Positions 1 through 5,519 of a DNA stretch of 23,552 bases are shown here, in pieces. The DNA lies in the NCBI GenBank assembly GCA_045656005.1, contig JAZOQG010000081.1, positions 1 to 23,552 on the forward strand. The letters are read 5' to 3'. A program made the translations under genes and the position numbers. Within the stretch, counting starts at the first letter, position 1, and every line of letters begins with the position of its first letter. The stretch comes from JAZNQN01 sp045656005. GTDB lineage: Bacteria; Bacillota; Clostridia; UMGS1883; UMGS1540. A model generated the notes under the pieces. That model was not told the origin of the DNA and did not search any database. It saw nothing but the letters and a program-made list of their open reading frames with translations.

Positions 1-781
1 AAAAGACGCAAAAGATTTGCCCTGGGGCGAAATCGGAGTAGACGTTGTGCTCGAGTGCACAGGTTTCTACACATCAAAAGAAAAAGCATCTGCTCACATC
101 CAGGCAGGCGCAAAGAGAGTTGTTATTTCTGCTCCTGCAGGTAACGACCTTCCTACAATCGTTTACAATGTAAACCATGAAACACTCACAAAGGACGATA
201 CAGTAATTTCTGCAGCTTCCTGCACAACAAACTGTCTCGCACCTATGGCAAAAGCGCTTAACGATTTAGCTCCTATCCAGAGCGGTATCATGAGCACAAT
301 TCACGCTTACACAGGCGACCAGATGACACTTGACGGTCCTCAGAGAAAAGGCGACCTCAGACGTAGCCGTGCAGCAGCAGTAAACATCGTTCCTAACTCC
401 ACAGGTGCTGCAAAAGCTATCGGACTTGTTATTCCTGAACTTAACGGCAAGCTCATCGGCTCTGCACAGCGTGTTCCCACACCTACAGGTTCAACAACAA
501 TCCTCGTTGCTGTAGTTAAAGGTAAGGTTACAAAAGACGAAATCAATGCTGCAATGAAAGCCGCTGCTAATGAAAGCTACGGCTACACAGAAGAAGAGCT
601 CGTATCAAGCGATATCATCGGCATGAACTTCGGCTCACTTTTCGATGCAACACAGACAATGGTTTCCGAAATCGAAGGAACAGATTATACACAGGTACAG
701 GTTGTTTCCTGGTATGATAACGAAAATTCTTACACAAGCCAGATGGTAAGAACAATTAAGTATTTTGCTGAATTGGGTTAA
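1..781 (+). CDS. gap: Type I glyceraldehyde-3-phosphate dehydrogenase (5'-truncated)
   Basis: Glycolytic enzyme that oxidises glyceraldehyde 3-phosphate with NAD+ and phosphate to 1,3-bisphosphoglycerate in the cytoplasm. The frame is open from base 2, so the N-terminal Rossmann part (about 75-80 residues) lies outside the window; 259 residues remain. Visible family landmarks are the VLECTGFY segment, the catalytic-cysteine motif SAASCTTNCLAP, the STIHAYTGDQ segment with the conserved His partner region, the substrate-binding loop around GDLRRSRAAAVNIVP, and the C-terminal WYDNENSY block. A strong intrinsic terminator follows 17 bases after the stop. Codon use is noticeably more biased (many GCA/GCT, ACA, GTT) than in the neighbouring biosynthetic genes, as expected for a highly expressed gene. 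Identity is very secure; truncation is only the window edge. Confidence 0.98.
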   Translation, partial: KDAKDLPWGEIGVDVVLECTGFYTSKEKASAHIQAGAKRVVISAPAGNDLPTIVYNVNHETLTKDDTVISAASCTTNCLAPMAKALNDLAPIQSGIMSTIHAYTGDQMTLDGPQRKGDLRRSRAAAVNIVPNSTGAAKAIGLVIPELNGKLIGSAQRVPTPTGSTTILVAVVKGKVTKDEINAAMKAAANESYGYTEEELVSSDIIGMNFGSLFDATQTMVSEIEGTDYTQVQVVSWYDNENSYTSQMVRTIKYFAELG

Positions 782-798
782 TAGAGAATTAATAGCAG

Positions 799-828
799 AG
801 GGAATTCGAATAATCGAATTCCCTTTTT
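799..828 (+). terminator. Intrinsic terminator of gap
   Basis: Perfect 11-bp stem AGGGAATTCGA / TCGAATTCCCT (799-809 with 814-824), loop ATAA, followed by a T run at 824-828. It lies just after the gap stop codon. Confidence 0.9.
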
Positions 829-905
829 ATTGTATTTTTTCGTTTATTCTGCACCATTTTCTCTTCGCCTTTCTACGGCTTGATAAATTCAATATAAAAA
901 TTTTC

Positions 906-934
906 TTGACAAACAACCTGCTATCCTATATAAT
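906..934 (+). promoter_or_regulatory. Consensus sigma-A promoter for a short RNA
   Basis: TTGACA at 906-911, exactly 17 bases, then TATAAT at 929-934: a perfect housekeeping promoter. The start would fall near 941. It is not followed by a plausible plus-strand protein gene but by a terminator at 991-1028, so it should make an RNA of about 88 nt. Confidence 0.85.
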
Positions 935-940
935 AAGCAT

Positions 941-1028
941 AGAAAAAGGCAAGACCTCAAACGGTTATGCCAAATTAAAGGTTTTTATAAAAAATAACGC
1001 TTCATTTGGTCGTGGGCGTTATTTTTTT
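941..1028 (+). ncRNA. Candidate antitoxin RNA of a type I toxin-antitoxin locus
   Basis: Predicted short transcript between a perfect sigma-A promoter and a bidirectional terminator. Its last ~44 bases (about 985-1028) are fully complementary to the 3' end of the minus-strand toxin mRNA, because both transcripts read through and stop in the same terminator hairpin. Its 5' part carries AAGGCAAGAC (946-955) and CGGTTATGCCA (962-972); the same two blocks, same order and sense, occur in the 5' leader of the toxin mRNA (minus strand 1156-1147 and 1125-1115). This layout resembles the Fst/RNAII par locus of plasmid pAD1: convergent short RNAs, a shared terminator, and repeats. There is no ORF with a ribosome site in it. 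Function is inferred from architecture only. Confidence 0.6.
989..1028. terminator. Bidirectional intrinsic terminator shared by the two convergent RNAs
   Basis: Stem AAAAAATAACGC / GCGTTATTTTTT (989-1000 with 1016-1027), 15-base loop. It has a T run on the plus strand (1022-1028) and on the minus strand (the complement of the A run at 989-994). It ends the plus-strand short RNA and also the minus-strand peptide mRNA, whose stop codon (1021-1019) lies inside the stem. Confidence 0.8.
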
Positions 1029-1087
1029 ATGGAAATTACTAAAAGCAAAAGAATAAGCATAAAAGATATTATGTATTCATTATCCAT
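1019..1087 (-). CDS. Small hydrophobic peptide, candidate type I toxin (22 aa)
   Basis: A 22-residue ORF. It starts with the charged MDNEY, continues as one uninterrupted hydrophobic helix (IISFMLILLLLVISI, about residues 6-20), and ends KK, which is the build of Fst/TxpA/Hol_Tox-type membrane toxins. The ribosome site is close to ideal: AAAGGGGGTGAT, with 8 bases between GGGGG (1096-1100) and ATG. That site is buried in a predicted 10-bp hairpin (minus-strand arms 1115-1106 and 1102-1092), a device known in Fst-type mRNAs to keep toxin translation low. It has its own promoter at 1162-1190 and shares a terminator with the opposing RNA. No database family is claimed, and toxicity is inference. 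The strong ribosome site and composition argue that it is translated. Confidence 0.65.
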   Translation of the reverse strand: MDNEYIISFMLILLLLVISIKK

Positions 1088-1091
1088 AGCT

Positions 1092-1115
1092 ATCACCCCC
1101 TTTAAAAGAGATGAT
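1092..1115 (-). promoter_or_regulatory. Hairpin sequestering the toxin ribosome binding site
   Basis: On the minus strand ATCATCTCTT (1115-1106) can pair with AAGGGGGTGAT (1102-1092), ten pairs with three G-T wobbles. The pairing covers the whole GGGGGTGAT ribosome site of the 22-residue peptide. It implies low basal translation of the toxin mRNA. Confidence 0.5.
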
Positions 1116-1161
1116 GGCATAACCGCCCGGATTTACACCCTTTTTAGTCTTGCCTTATCAT

Positions 1162-1190
1162 ATTTTACCATAATGCGACACACATTGCAA
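1162..1190 (-). promoter_or_regulatory. Promoter of the candidate toxin mRNA
   Basis: Minus strand TTGCAA (1190-1185), 17-base spacer, TAAAAT (1167-1162) with an extended TGG directly before it. The start would be near 1155, placing the repeat block AAGGCAAGAC at the 5' end of the mRNA, as in the opposing short RNA. It is weaker than the opposing perfect promoter, as usual for toxin versus antitoxin. Confidence 0.6.
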
Positions 1191-1211
1191 TAAAAATTCT
1201 TTCCAAAACAC

Positions 1212-1240
1212 TTGTAAATTTCCATTGTTTGTGATATACT
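1212..1240 (+). promoter_or_regulatory. Promoter of the structured RNA at 1247
   Basis: TTGTAA (1212-1217), 17-base spacer ending in TGA (extended -10), TATACT (1235-1240). The predicted start, seven bases downstream at 1247, coincides with the first base of the long outer stem of the RNA. Confidence 0.65.
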
Positions 1241-1246
1241 AAACGT

Positions 1247-1443
1247 ACCACACAAATTAACAATGTATTTTAGAAAGCTCTGTATTTTCATATAGAGGTT
1301 ATTTTCTGTTACATCCGTCAAAGATGAATTTGAAAAAATGCAAATTCCACTTGATGGATGTAAGAGTTTTCTTTACATTGTTAAGATTTGTGTGGTAACA
1401 AACGGAGTTTGCGTTTTTGGCGCAGCTCCGGCTGCGCTTTTTT
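1247..1443 (+). ncRNA. Rod-shaped structured RNA, 6S-like candidate
   Basis: A predicted ~195-nt transcript with promoter and terminator but no credible ORF. Its first and last parts pair: ACCACACAAAT+TAACAATGTA (1247-1267) with TACATTGTTA, a 2-base bulge, and ATTTGTGTGGT (1374-1396), 21 pairs. Inside is an asymmetric bubble whose left side holds a small hairpin (CTCTGTAT-TTTC-ATATAGAG, 1278-1297). The rod continues with 13 pairs (1309-1321 with 1351-1363) and an apical 7-bp stem GAATTTG/CAAATTC (1326-1347). Long rod, central bubble, paired ends and ~190 nt are the hallmarks of 6S RNA, the sigma-A polymerase decoy. A hairpin-type mobile repeat (MITE) is the alternative; the exact match of start site and stem edge favours an RNA gene. 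6S identity is inference. Confidence 0.55.
1420..1443 (+). terminator. Intrinsic terminator of the structured RNA
   Basis: GCGCAGC / GCTGCGC stem (1420-1426 with 1431-1437), loop TCCG, then six T (1438-1443). A smaller hairpin CAAAC-GGA-GTTTG sits just before it. Confidence 0.8.
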
Positions 1444-1470
1444 AATGCGCAGAAATACATGTCGCCAAAC

Positions 1471-1506
1471 TAAAAAAGAAAGTGCTGCGAATTATCACAG
1501 CACTTT
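1471..1506 (-). terminator. Intrinsic terminator of the trmH-alr operon
   Basis: Minus strand stem AAAGTGCTG / CAGCACTTT (1506-1498 with 1487-1479), followed by a T run (complement of 1472-1477). It begins two bases after the alr stop codon. Confidence 0.85.
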
Positions 1507-1507
1507 T

Positions 1508-2617
1508 TTACTGAATATATATTCTCGGCACCCTTTTACCGATACCGCAAATAATTTCATAGTTTATAGTTCCGACTTTTTCAGCAATTTCGTCAGCCGT
1601 TATCTCTTCTTCACCGCTTTTTCCGATTAGTATAACCTCATCTCCCACATTTGCCGAAATTCCCGAAATGTCAACCATAAACTGGTCCATGCAAATTCTG
1701 CCCACTACCTGTGCACTCTTTCCGTTTATCAAAACTCTTCCGCAGTTTGAAAGATGTCTTGGATATCCGTCTGCATAGCCTACGGGAACCGTGGCAATGG
1801 TTGCCTCACTTTCCGTCTTGTATGTAGCACCATAGCTTATGGGAGTACCTTCGGGAACTTTTTTTATGTGGGAAATATGGCTTTTAAGTGACATTGCAGG
1901 AGCAAGCTCCAAGTTGCTTTTCAAAACCTCGTTTGATGGATAAAGCCCGTAAGTTACAATTCCGCATCTTGCCATTTCATAACCAAAATCCTCAAAATCC
2001 ATAATAGCGGCACTGTTTGCTATGTGGCGAATAGGAATTTTAGCACCCATATCAAAAAGCCTTTGGCAAAAGCCGTCAAACTCCGCTTTTTGATTTAAGG
2101 TAAATGCTTTGTCTGCCTCGTCTGCCGTGGCAAAATGCGTAAAAATCCCCTCTGCCTTAATACCACTGAGAGAACAAATTTCAAAAACCTCATTAAGACT
2201 TTTCTCCGACAAATCAAAGCCTATTCTGCCCATACCCGTGTCAAGAGCAATATGTATTTTTGCCTTTTTACCGATTTTTTCAGCCTCTTTTGAAATTTTC
2301 TTTGCATCGCAGAGAGTAAAAACCGTAATGTCAATATCGTTTTTTATAGCATCAGCATAACCTTCGGGGAAAATATATCCCAGAATGAGAATAGGACATT
2401 CACGGCAAATCTTACGAAGCTCCAAAGCCTCTTCAATAGTCGCAACTGCAAAAAAGTCGGCAATATCTAAAATATTTTTAAAAATCTCTACTGCTCCGTG
2501 ACCATATCCGTCAGCCTTTATAACTGCACAAAGCTTTGTTCCTTCCCCTATCTTTGCACGCACATTTAAAAGGTTTTGCCTTATATTTTCAAGATTTATT
2601 TCTGCCTTGATTCTCAT
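1508..2617 (-). CDS. alr: Alanine racemase
   Basis: PLP enzyme converting L- to D-alanine for peptidoglycan; cytoplasmic. At 369 residues it has the normal family length. The N-terminal TIM-barrel carries the PLP lysine in AVIKADGYGHGA (Lys34), the barrel continues through HIALDTGMGRIGFD and GIFTHFATADEAD, and the C-terminal beta-domain carries SYGATY, the segment with the second catalytic tyrosine, and VPVGYADGYPR. GRICMDQFMVDIS near the C-terminus is also typical. The start follows AGAGGATAAAT at good spacing and lies two bases after the stop of the upstream methyltransferase gene, so the two are cotranscribed. A terminator follows directly. Nothing is missing. In spore formers a second alr can be germination-related, but nothing here points to that role. 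Confidence 0.96.
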   Translation of the reverse strand: MRIKAEINLENIRQNLLNVRAKIGEGTKLCAVIKADGYGHGAVEIFKNILDIADFFAVATIEEALELRKICRECPILILGYIFPEGYADAIKNDIDITVFTLCDAKKISKEAEKIGKKAKIHIALDTGMGRIGFDLSEKSLNEVFEICSLSGIKAEGIFTHFATADEADKAFTLNQKAEFDGFCQRLFDMGAKIPIRHIANSAAIMDFEDFGYEMARCGIVTYGLYPSNEVLKSNLELAPAMSLKSHISHIKKVPEGTPISYGATYKTESEATIATVPVGYADGYPRHLSNCGRVLINGKSAQVVGRICMDQFMVDISGISANVGDEVILIGKSGEEEITADEIAEKVGTINYEIICGIGKRVPRIYIQ

Positions 2618-2619
2618 AT

Positions 2620-3369
2620 TTATCCTCTTTGTCTAATATATTCATAAACCATAACCGATGCCGCAGTTGCCACATTTAAGCTTTCAGCCCCACCCGGCAT
2701 AGGAATTAGTACGGGGGCATCGCATATCCTCTGCATTTCCTCTGAAATGCCGTCACCCTCATTTCCAACAACCAAAACGCACTTCTCGTTAAAATCCGTT
2801 TCAAAAAGCAGCTTGCTTTTATCGTTAAGAAGACCTGCATAAAAAATGTAGCCGCTGCCTTTAAGAAAAGAAATCACGTCACTATTAAGATATTGCACAG
2901 GTGCGGCAAAAATTCCACCCATTGAAGAGCGGACGCACTTGGGAGAATAAGGGTCTGTGCATCCTTCACTTATTAAAAGTGCCGCTCCGCTTGCATGTGC
3001 AAGCCTTATAATAGTTCCCATATTCCCCGGGTCGCGAACGTTGTCACATAAAATACAAAGATTTTTTCCTGTTTTTTCTATGTTGCAGGAAGGTTTTTTC
3101 GCAACTGCAATTATCCCTTGAGAATTTACTGTCTCCGAAACCTTCTGGAAAGCCTTTTCGGAAAGTGTGTAAAAGTCGTCACAAGAAATTTTTCTGCCCT
3201 CGTACCCTTCTTTGTAGAAAACGGAAACAATCTCTGCCCCCCACTTTTCGCTGTCATATATAAGCCTTTCACCTTCTAAAAGTAAAAGACCACTTTCATC
3301 TCTCACCGACTTCTTTTTAAGAGAATTTAAAAATTTCAGTTTTTCGTTGGAAGTGCTGGAAATGTACAT
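2620..3369 (-). CDS. TrmH/SpoU-family RNA 2'-O-methyltransferase
   Basis: SAM-dependent SPOUT methyltransferase, probably for a ribose in rRNA or tRNA. 250 residues: an N-terminal substrate-binding domain (about 1-95, with SNEKLKFLNSL and LLEGERLI as in RlmB/TsnR-like proteins) and the knotted catalytic domain with the three SpoU motifs NVRDPGNMGTIIR, VVGNEGDGIS and IPMPGGAESLNVATAASV. The start is taken at MYISS (3369) because GGGAGA lies seven bases upstream and the TTGACT-17-TATAAT promoter sits just before it; an in-frame ATG at 3387 lacks such a site. It is the first gene of a two-gene unit with alr and is separated from the L20 operon by a terminator. The exact RNA target cannot be told. 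Confidence 0.88.
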   Translation of the reverse strand: MYISSTSNEKLKFLNSLKKKSVRDESGLLLLEGERLIYDSEKWGAEIVSVFYKEGYEGRKISCDDFYTLSEKAFQKVSETVNSQGIIAVAKKPSCNIEKTGKNLCILCDNVRDPGNMGTIIRLAHASGAALLISEGCTDPYSPKCVRSSMGGIFAAPVQYLNSDVISFLKGSGYIFYAGLLNDKSKLLFETDFNEKCVLVVGNEGDGISEEMQRICDAPVLIPMPGGAESLNVATAASVMVYEYIRQRG

Positions 3370-3400
3370 AATTTTCTCCCATTTCAAAATATATACCTAT

Positions 3401-3429
3401 ATTATAACTCTTAATACATAAAAAGTCAA
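3401..3429 (-). promoter_or_regulatory. Sigma-A promoter of trmH-alr
   Basis: Minus strand TTGACT (3429-3424), 17-base spacer, TATAAT (3406-3401). The ATG at 3369 follows with a GGGAGA ribosome site. Confidence 0.85.
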
Positions 3430-3440
3430 TTACCCATATA

Positions 3441-3480
3441 AAACAAAAAAGAATGTAAAAAAACAAATTTTTACATCCTT
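3441..3480 (-). terminator. Intrinsic terminator of infC-rpmI-rplT
   Basis: Minus strand GGATGTAAAAA...TTTTTTTACATTC hairpin (about 3478-3451) followed by TTTTTTG. It lies 14 bases after the rplT stop codon and upstream of the trmH promoter. Confidence 0.8.
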
Positions 3481-3493
3481 CTTTTCTTTCTCA

Positions 3494-3847
3494 TTAAAGA
3501 GCCGCTTTCGCTTTTTCTACAAGTGCAGTAAATGCAGCTGCATCTGCGATAGCAATTTCAGAAAGCATTTTTCTGTTTATGTCAATGTTTGCTTTTTTAA
3601 GACCGTTCATAAACTGTGAGTAGTTAATTCCGTTCATTTTGCAAGCAGCGCTGATACGAGCAATCCAGAGACGTCTGAAGTCTCTCTTTTTCTGCTTTCT
3701 TCCAACGTATGCGTAAACAAGTGATTTCATAACTGCCTGGTTGGCAATACGGAAGTTAGTTGACTTCGCACCTCTGAAACCCTTTGCGAGCTTTAATATT
3801 TTTTTGCGTCTTTTTCTTGTGTGCATAGCACCTTTAACACGAGCCAT
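3494..3847 (-). CDS. rplT: 50S ribosomal protein L20
   Basis: Early-assembly 23S rRNA-binding protein and, in Firmicutes, the autoregulator of its own operon. 117 residues, the standard length, with the basic N-terminal tail (MARVKGAMHTRKRRKKILK), the KGFRGAKSTNFRIANQAVMKS core and RRLWIARISAACKMNGINYSQFMNGL. The ribosome site GGAGGGGAAATAG precedes the ATG. It is last in infC-rpmI-rplT, 13 bases after rpmI, and is followed by a terminator. Confidence 0.98.
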   Translation of the reverse strand: MARVKGAMHTRKRRKKILKLAKGFRGAKSTNFRIANQAVMKSLVYAYVGRKQKKRDFRRLWIARISAACKMNGINYSQFMNGLKKANIDINRKMLSEIAIADAAAFTALVEKAKAAL

Positions 3848-3860
3848 CTATTTCCCCTCC

Positions 3861-4058
3861 TTATTTGTATGGTATAAGTCTTTTGATTGTAGCTGCGTTT
3901 GGAACTGAAGCGTAAGAAACCTTACGGAGTCTTCTTTTCCTCTTTGTTGTCTTTTTAGTAAGAATGTGGCTTTTGAAAGCCTTACCTCTTTTTACCTTAC
4001 CGTTTTTAGTTAAGCTAAAACGTTTAGCTGCACCTCTGTGTGTTTTAAGTTTAGGCAA
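3861..4058 (-). CDS. rpmI: 50S ribosomal protein L35
   Basis: Small basic large-subunit protein of 65 residues, with the typical MPKLKTHRGAAKRF start and the LTKKTTKRKRRLRK basic stretch. Middle gene of infC-rpmI-rplT; it has a GGAGGG ribosome site and normal spacing to both neighbours. Confidence 0.98.
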   Translation of the reverse strand: MPKLKTHRGAAKRFSLTKNGKVKRGKAFKSHILTKKTTKRKRRLRKVSYASVPNAATIKRLIPYK

Positions 4059-4114
4059 TGTAAACCCTCCTTATCAAAATTTAATTATCTCAAAGCATGT
4101 GCTTTAAAGCGAAA

Positions 4115-4621
4115 TCATTTAGGCGAAACAAACATAGTCATAAATCTGCCTTCGAGCTTAGGATTTTTGTCAAGATTTGCAACTTCCGATACACCGTCTG
4201 CAAATTTTTTAAGTATTGCTTCACCGAGAGATGAGTGCTGAACTTCTCTTCCTCTGAAACGGATAGTAACCTTAACTTTGTCACCGTTTTTAAGGAATTT
4301 AATAGCGTGATTTAATTTGGTGTTAAAATCGTGCTCGTCTATAGTAGGAGAAAGCCTTACTTCTTTAATTTCAACAACCTTCTGGTTTTTGCGGGCTTCC
4401 TTCTCTTTTTTAGCCATTTCATACTTATATTTGCCGTAGTCCATAATTCTGCAAACAGGCGGCTCTGCCTTTGGAGCAATTTTAACCAAATCAAGATTTT
4501 TAGCATAGGCCATGTTCTGCGCTTCTTTAGCAGAAACTATGCCAAGCTGTGCACCGTCACTGTCAATGAGGCGGACTTCCTTGTCGCGGATTTCCTCATT
4601 AATCATCATTTCTTTACCTAT
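4115..4621 (-). CDS. infC: Translation initiation factor IF-3 (probable AUA start)
   Basis: IF-3 binds the 30S subunit, blocks premature 50S joining and rejects non-standard start codons. The N-domain begins at INEEIRDKEVRLID; the linker and C-domain follow with VKIAPKAEPPVCRIMDYGKYKYE, EVRLSPTIDEHDF and KVTIRFRGREVQH. Start choice: the ribosome site GGGAGGTG (4636-4629) lies nine bases before ATA (4621-4619) and 21 or more before the first ATG (4609). No ATG, GTG or TTG lies in frame between them. ATA gives about 168 residues; the ATG at 4609 would give 164. A GTG further up (4651) sits inside the leader terminator and before the ribosome site. A rare start would mirror the AUU of E. coli infC and permit IF-3 autoregulation. 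Confidence 0.9.
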   Translation of the reverse strand: MGKEMMINEEIRDKEVRLIDSDGAQLGIVSAKEAQNMAYAKNLDLVKIAPKAEPPVCRIMDYGKYKYEMAKKEKEARKNQKVVEIKEVRLSPTIDEHDFNTKLNHAIKFLKNGDKVKVTIRFRGREVQHSSLGEAILKKFADGVSEVANLDKNPKLEGRFMTMFVSPK

Positions 4622-4636
4622 TGTAAAGCACCTCCC

Positions 4637-4750
4637 AAAATTTTTCTGCACAAAAAAAGTGCAGCCAAAACAAGCAGCACAAAGAAACTCAAAAGTTTAT
4701 TTACCATCTAGCTTTCGCACCATGGTGAGAGCCATCGCTCTGCTTGTTAC
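4637..4750 (-). promoter_or_regulatory. L20-type leader with attenuator before infC
   Basis: The 5' leader of the infC transcript. Minus strand AACAAGCAG (4748-4740) is complementary over nine bases to CTGCTTGTT (4677-4669), which is also part of the 5' arm of a terminator, GTGCTGC...GGCTGCAC plus seven T (4680-4652). The long-range pair and the terminator exclude each other, as in the L20-controlled leader of Bacillus infC-rpmI-rplT. Between them lie AGAGCgatgGCTCT and the palindrome CACCATGGTG. L20 binding favouring termination is known for the family; here it is inferred. Confidence 0.7.
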
Positions 4751-4756
4751 CCTGAT

Positions 4757-4785
4757 ATTATACTACCCTTCCCCCAATTTGTCAA
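4757..4785 (-). promoter_or_regulatory. Consensus sigma-A promoter of infC-rpmI-rplT
   Basis: Minus strand TTGACA (4785-4780), 17 bases, TATAAT (4762-4757): a perfect promoter, divergent from that of the ECF gene. Confidence 0.9.
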
Positions 4786-4800
4786 CACTTTTTTCAAATA

Positions 4801-4829
4801 TTGACAAAAAATATTTTTTGTGCTATAAT
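4801..4829 (+). promoter_or_regulatory. Consensus sigma-A promoter of the ECF S-component gene
   Basis: TTGACA (4801-4806), 17 bases, TATAAT (4824-4829). Its -35 box is only 15 bases from the -35 box of the divergent infC promoter. AAAGGAGG and ATG at 4855 follow. Confidence 0.9.
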
Positions 4830-4854
4830 TTCTTAAATCAAAGGAGGTAATAAC

Positions 4855-5448
4855 ATGACAACTTCAAAAACAAATCGTCTTGTGGGAACAGCACTTTTAA
4901 TGGCAATAGTAATAGTCTTGCAGGCATTTGCAAGCTCTATCCGCATAGGTCCTTTTTCTATTACACTCGCACTTGTACCTATTATAATAGGCGCTATTAT
5001 TTACGGTCCCCTATCAGGTGCACTTTTGGGTGCAGCATTCGGAGGAGTAGTGCTTTATGCAGTTATAACGGGAGCAGACGTTGGCGGAAATTTAATGCTT
5101 CAGCAAAATGCTCTGGTAACGGCTTTGGTATGTATCATTAAAAGCACAGCGGCAGGATATATTTCAGGTCTCGTGGCAAAAGCTTTCACAAAACGCGGAA
5201 AAACAACACTCGGCACAGTGCTTGCAGCAATTTTGTGTCCGATTATAAATACAGGTATTTTATGCATCACAATGCTCATAGTATTTTCTGACCTTGTCTC
5301 GTCATGGGCACAAGGCGCAGGCTTTTCTTCGAATATAAGCTACATAATACTCGGCATGGTAGGACTTAATTTTCTCGTTGAACTTCTGATAAACCTTATA
5401 TTCGTACCTACTATTGCTCATATTATAAAAGCAGTAAAAAAAGTTTGA
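4855..5448 (+). CDS. ECF transporter substrate-binding (S) component, substrate unknown
   Basis: Integral membrane protein of 197 residues, the right size for the substrate-binding subunit of an energy-coupling factor vitamin/micronutrient transporter. About six hydrophobic segments: residues 8-27, 35-60, 62-75, 85-108, 118-145 and 160-190. The N-terminal TNRLVGTALLMAIVIVLQ and the GPFSITLALVPIIIGAIIYG segment are typical of the family, which includes folate, pantothenate and riboflavin carriers. The ribosome site AAAGGAGG is excellent and the promoter is its own. No EcfA/EcfT genes lie nearby, so it probably shares a module encoded elsewhere. No riboswitch is visible in the 25-base leader, so nothing hints at the substrate. 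It precedes the aromatic operon but is separated from it by another promoter and an attenuator. Confidence 0.8.
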   Translation: MTTSKTNRLVGTALLMAIVIVLQAFASSIRIGPFSITLALVPIIIGAIIYGPLSGALLGAAFGGVVLYAVITGADVGGNLMLQQNALVTALVCIIKSTAAGYISGLVAKAFTKRGKTTLGTVLAAILCPIINTGILCITMLIVFSDLVSSWAQGAGFSSNISYIILGMVGLNFLVELLINLIFVPTIAHIIKAVKKV

Positions 5449-5456
5449 AAAAAATG

Positions 5457-5485
5457 TTGACAATATAAAAAAATAGTGATAAACT
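5457..5485 (+). promoter_or_regulatory. Promoter of the aromatic amino acid operon
   Basis: TTGACA (5457-5462), 17-base spacer ending in TGA (extended -10), TAAACT (5480-5485). The start would be near 5492, upstream of the leader peptide ribosome site. Confidence 0.7.
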
Positions 5486-5491
5486 ATTTTT
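5469..5491 (+). repeat. Perfect inverted repeat overlapping the aro operon -10 box
   Basis: AAAAATAGT (5469-5477), spacer GATAA, ACTATTTTT (5483-5491). It could be a weak terminator of the ECF gene, whose stop is 21 bases before it, or an operator covering the -10 element. Sequence alone does not decide. Confidence 0.5.
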
Positions 5492-5519
5492 AGATTTTGA
5501 AAAAAGGAAACTTTTAAAA

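Noticed and set aside
765..1193. Plus-strand ORF of 142 codons after gap
   Set aside because: It runs through the gap terminator, a perfect promoter and the bidirectional terminator, has no ribosome site, and its composition is unlike a protein.
1030..1193. Plus-strand ATG just after the terminator (54 codons, start MEITKSKR)
   Set aside because: No ribosome site before it, only the T run; it lies opposite the better supported minus-strand peptide and its leader.
1133..1321. Minus-strand 62-codon ORF
   Set aside because: No ribosome site; it crosses the divergent promoters and half of the structured RNA.
4331..4850. Plus-strand ORFs opposite infC
   Set aside because: Shadows of infC and its leader; they cross the divergent promoter pair.
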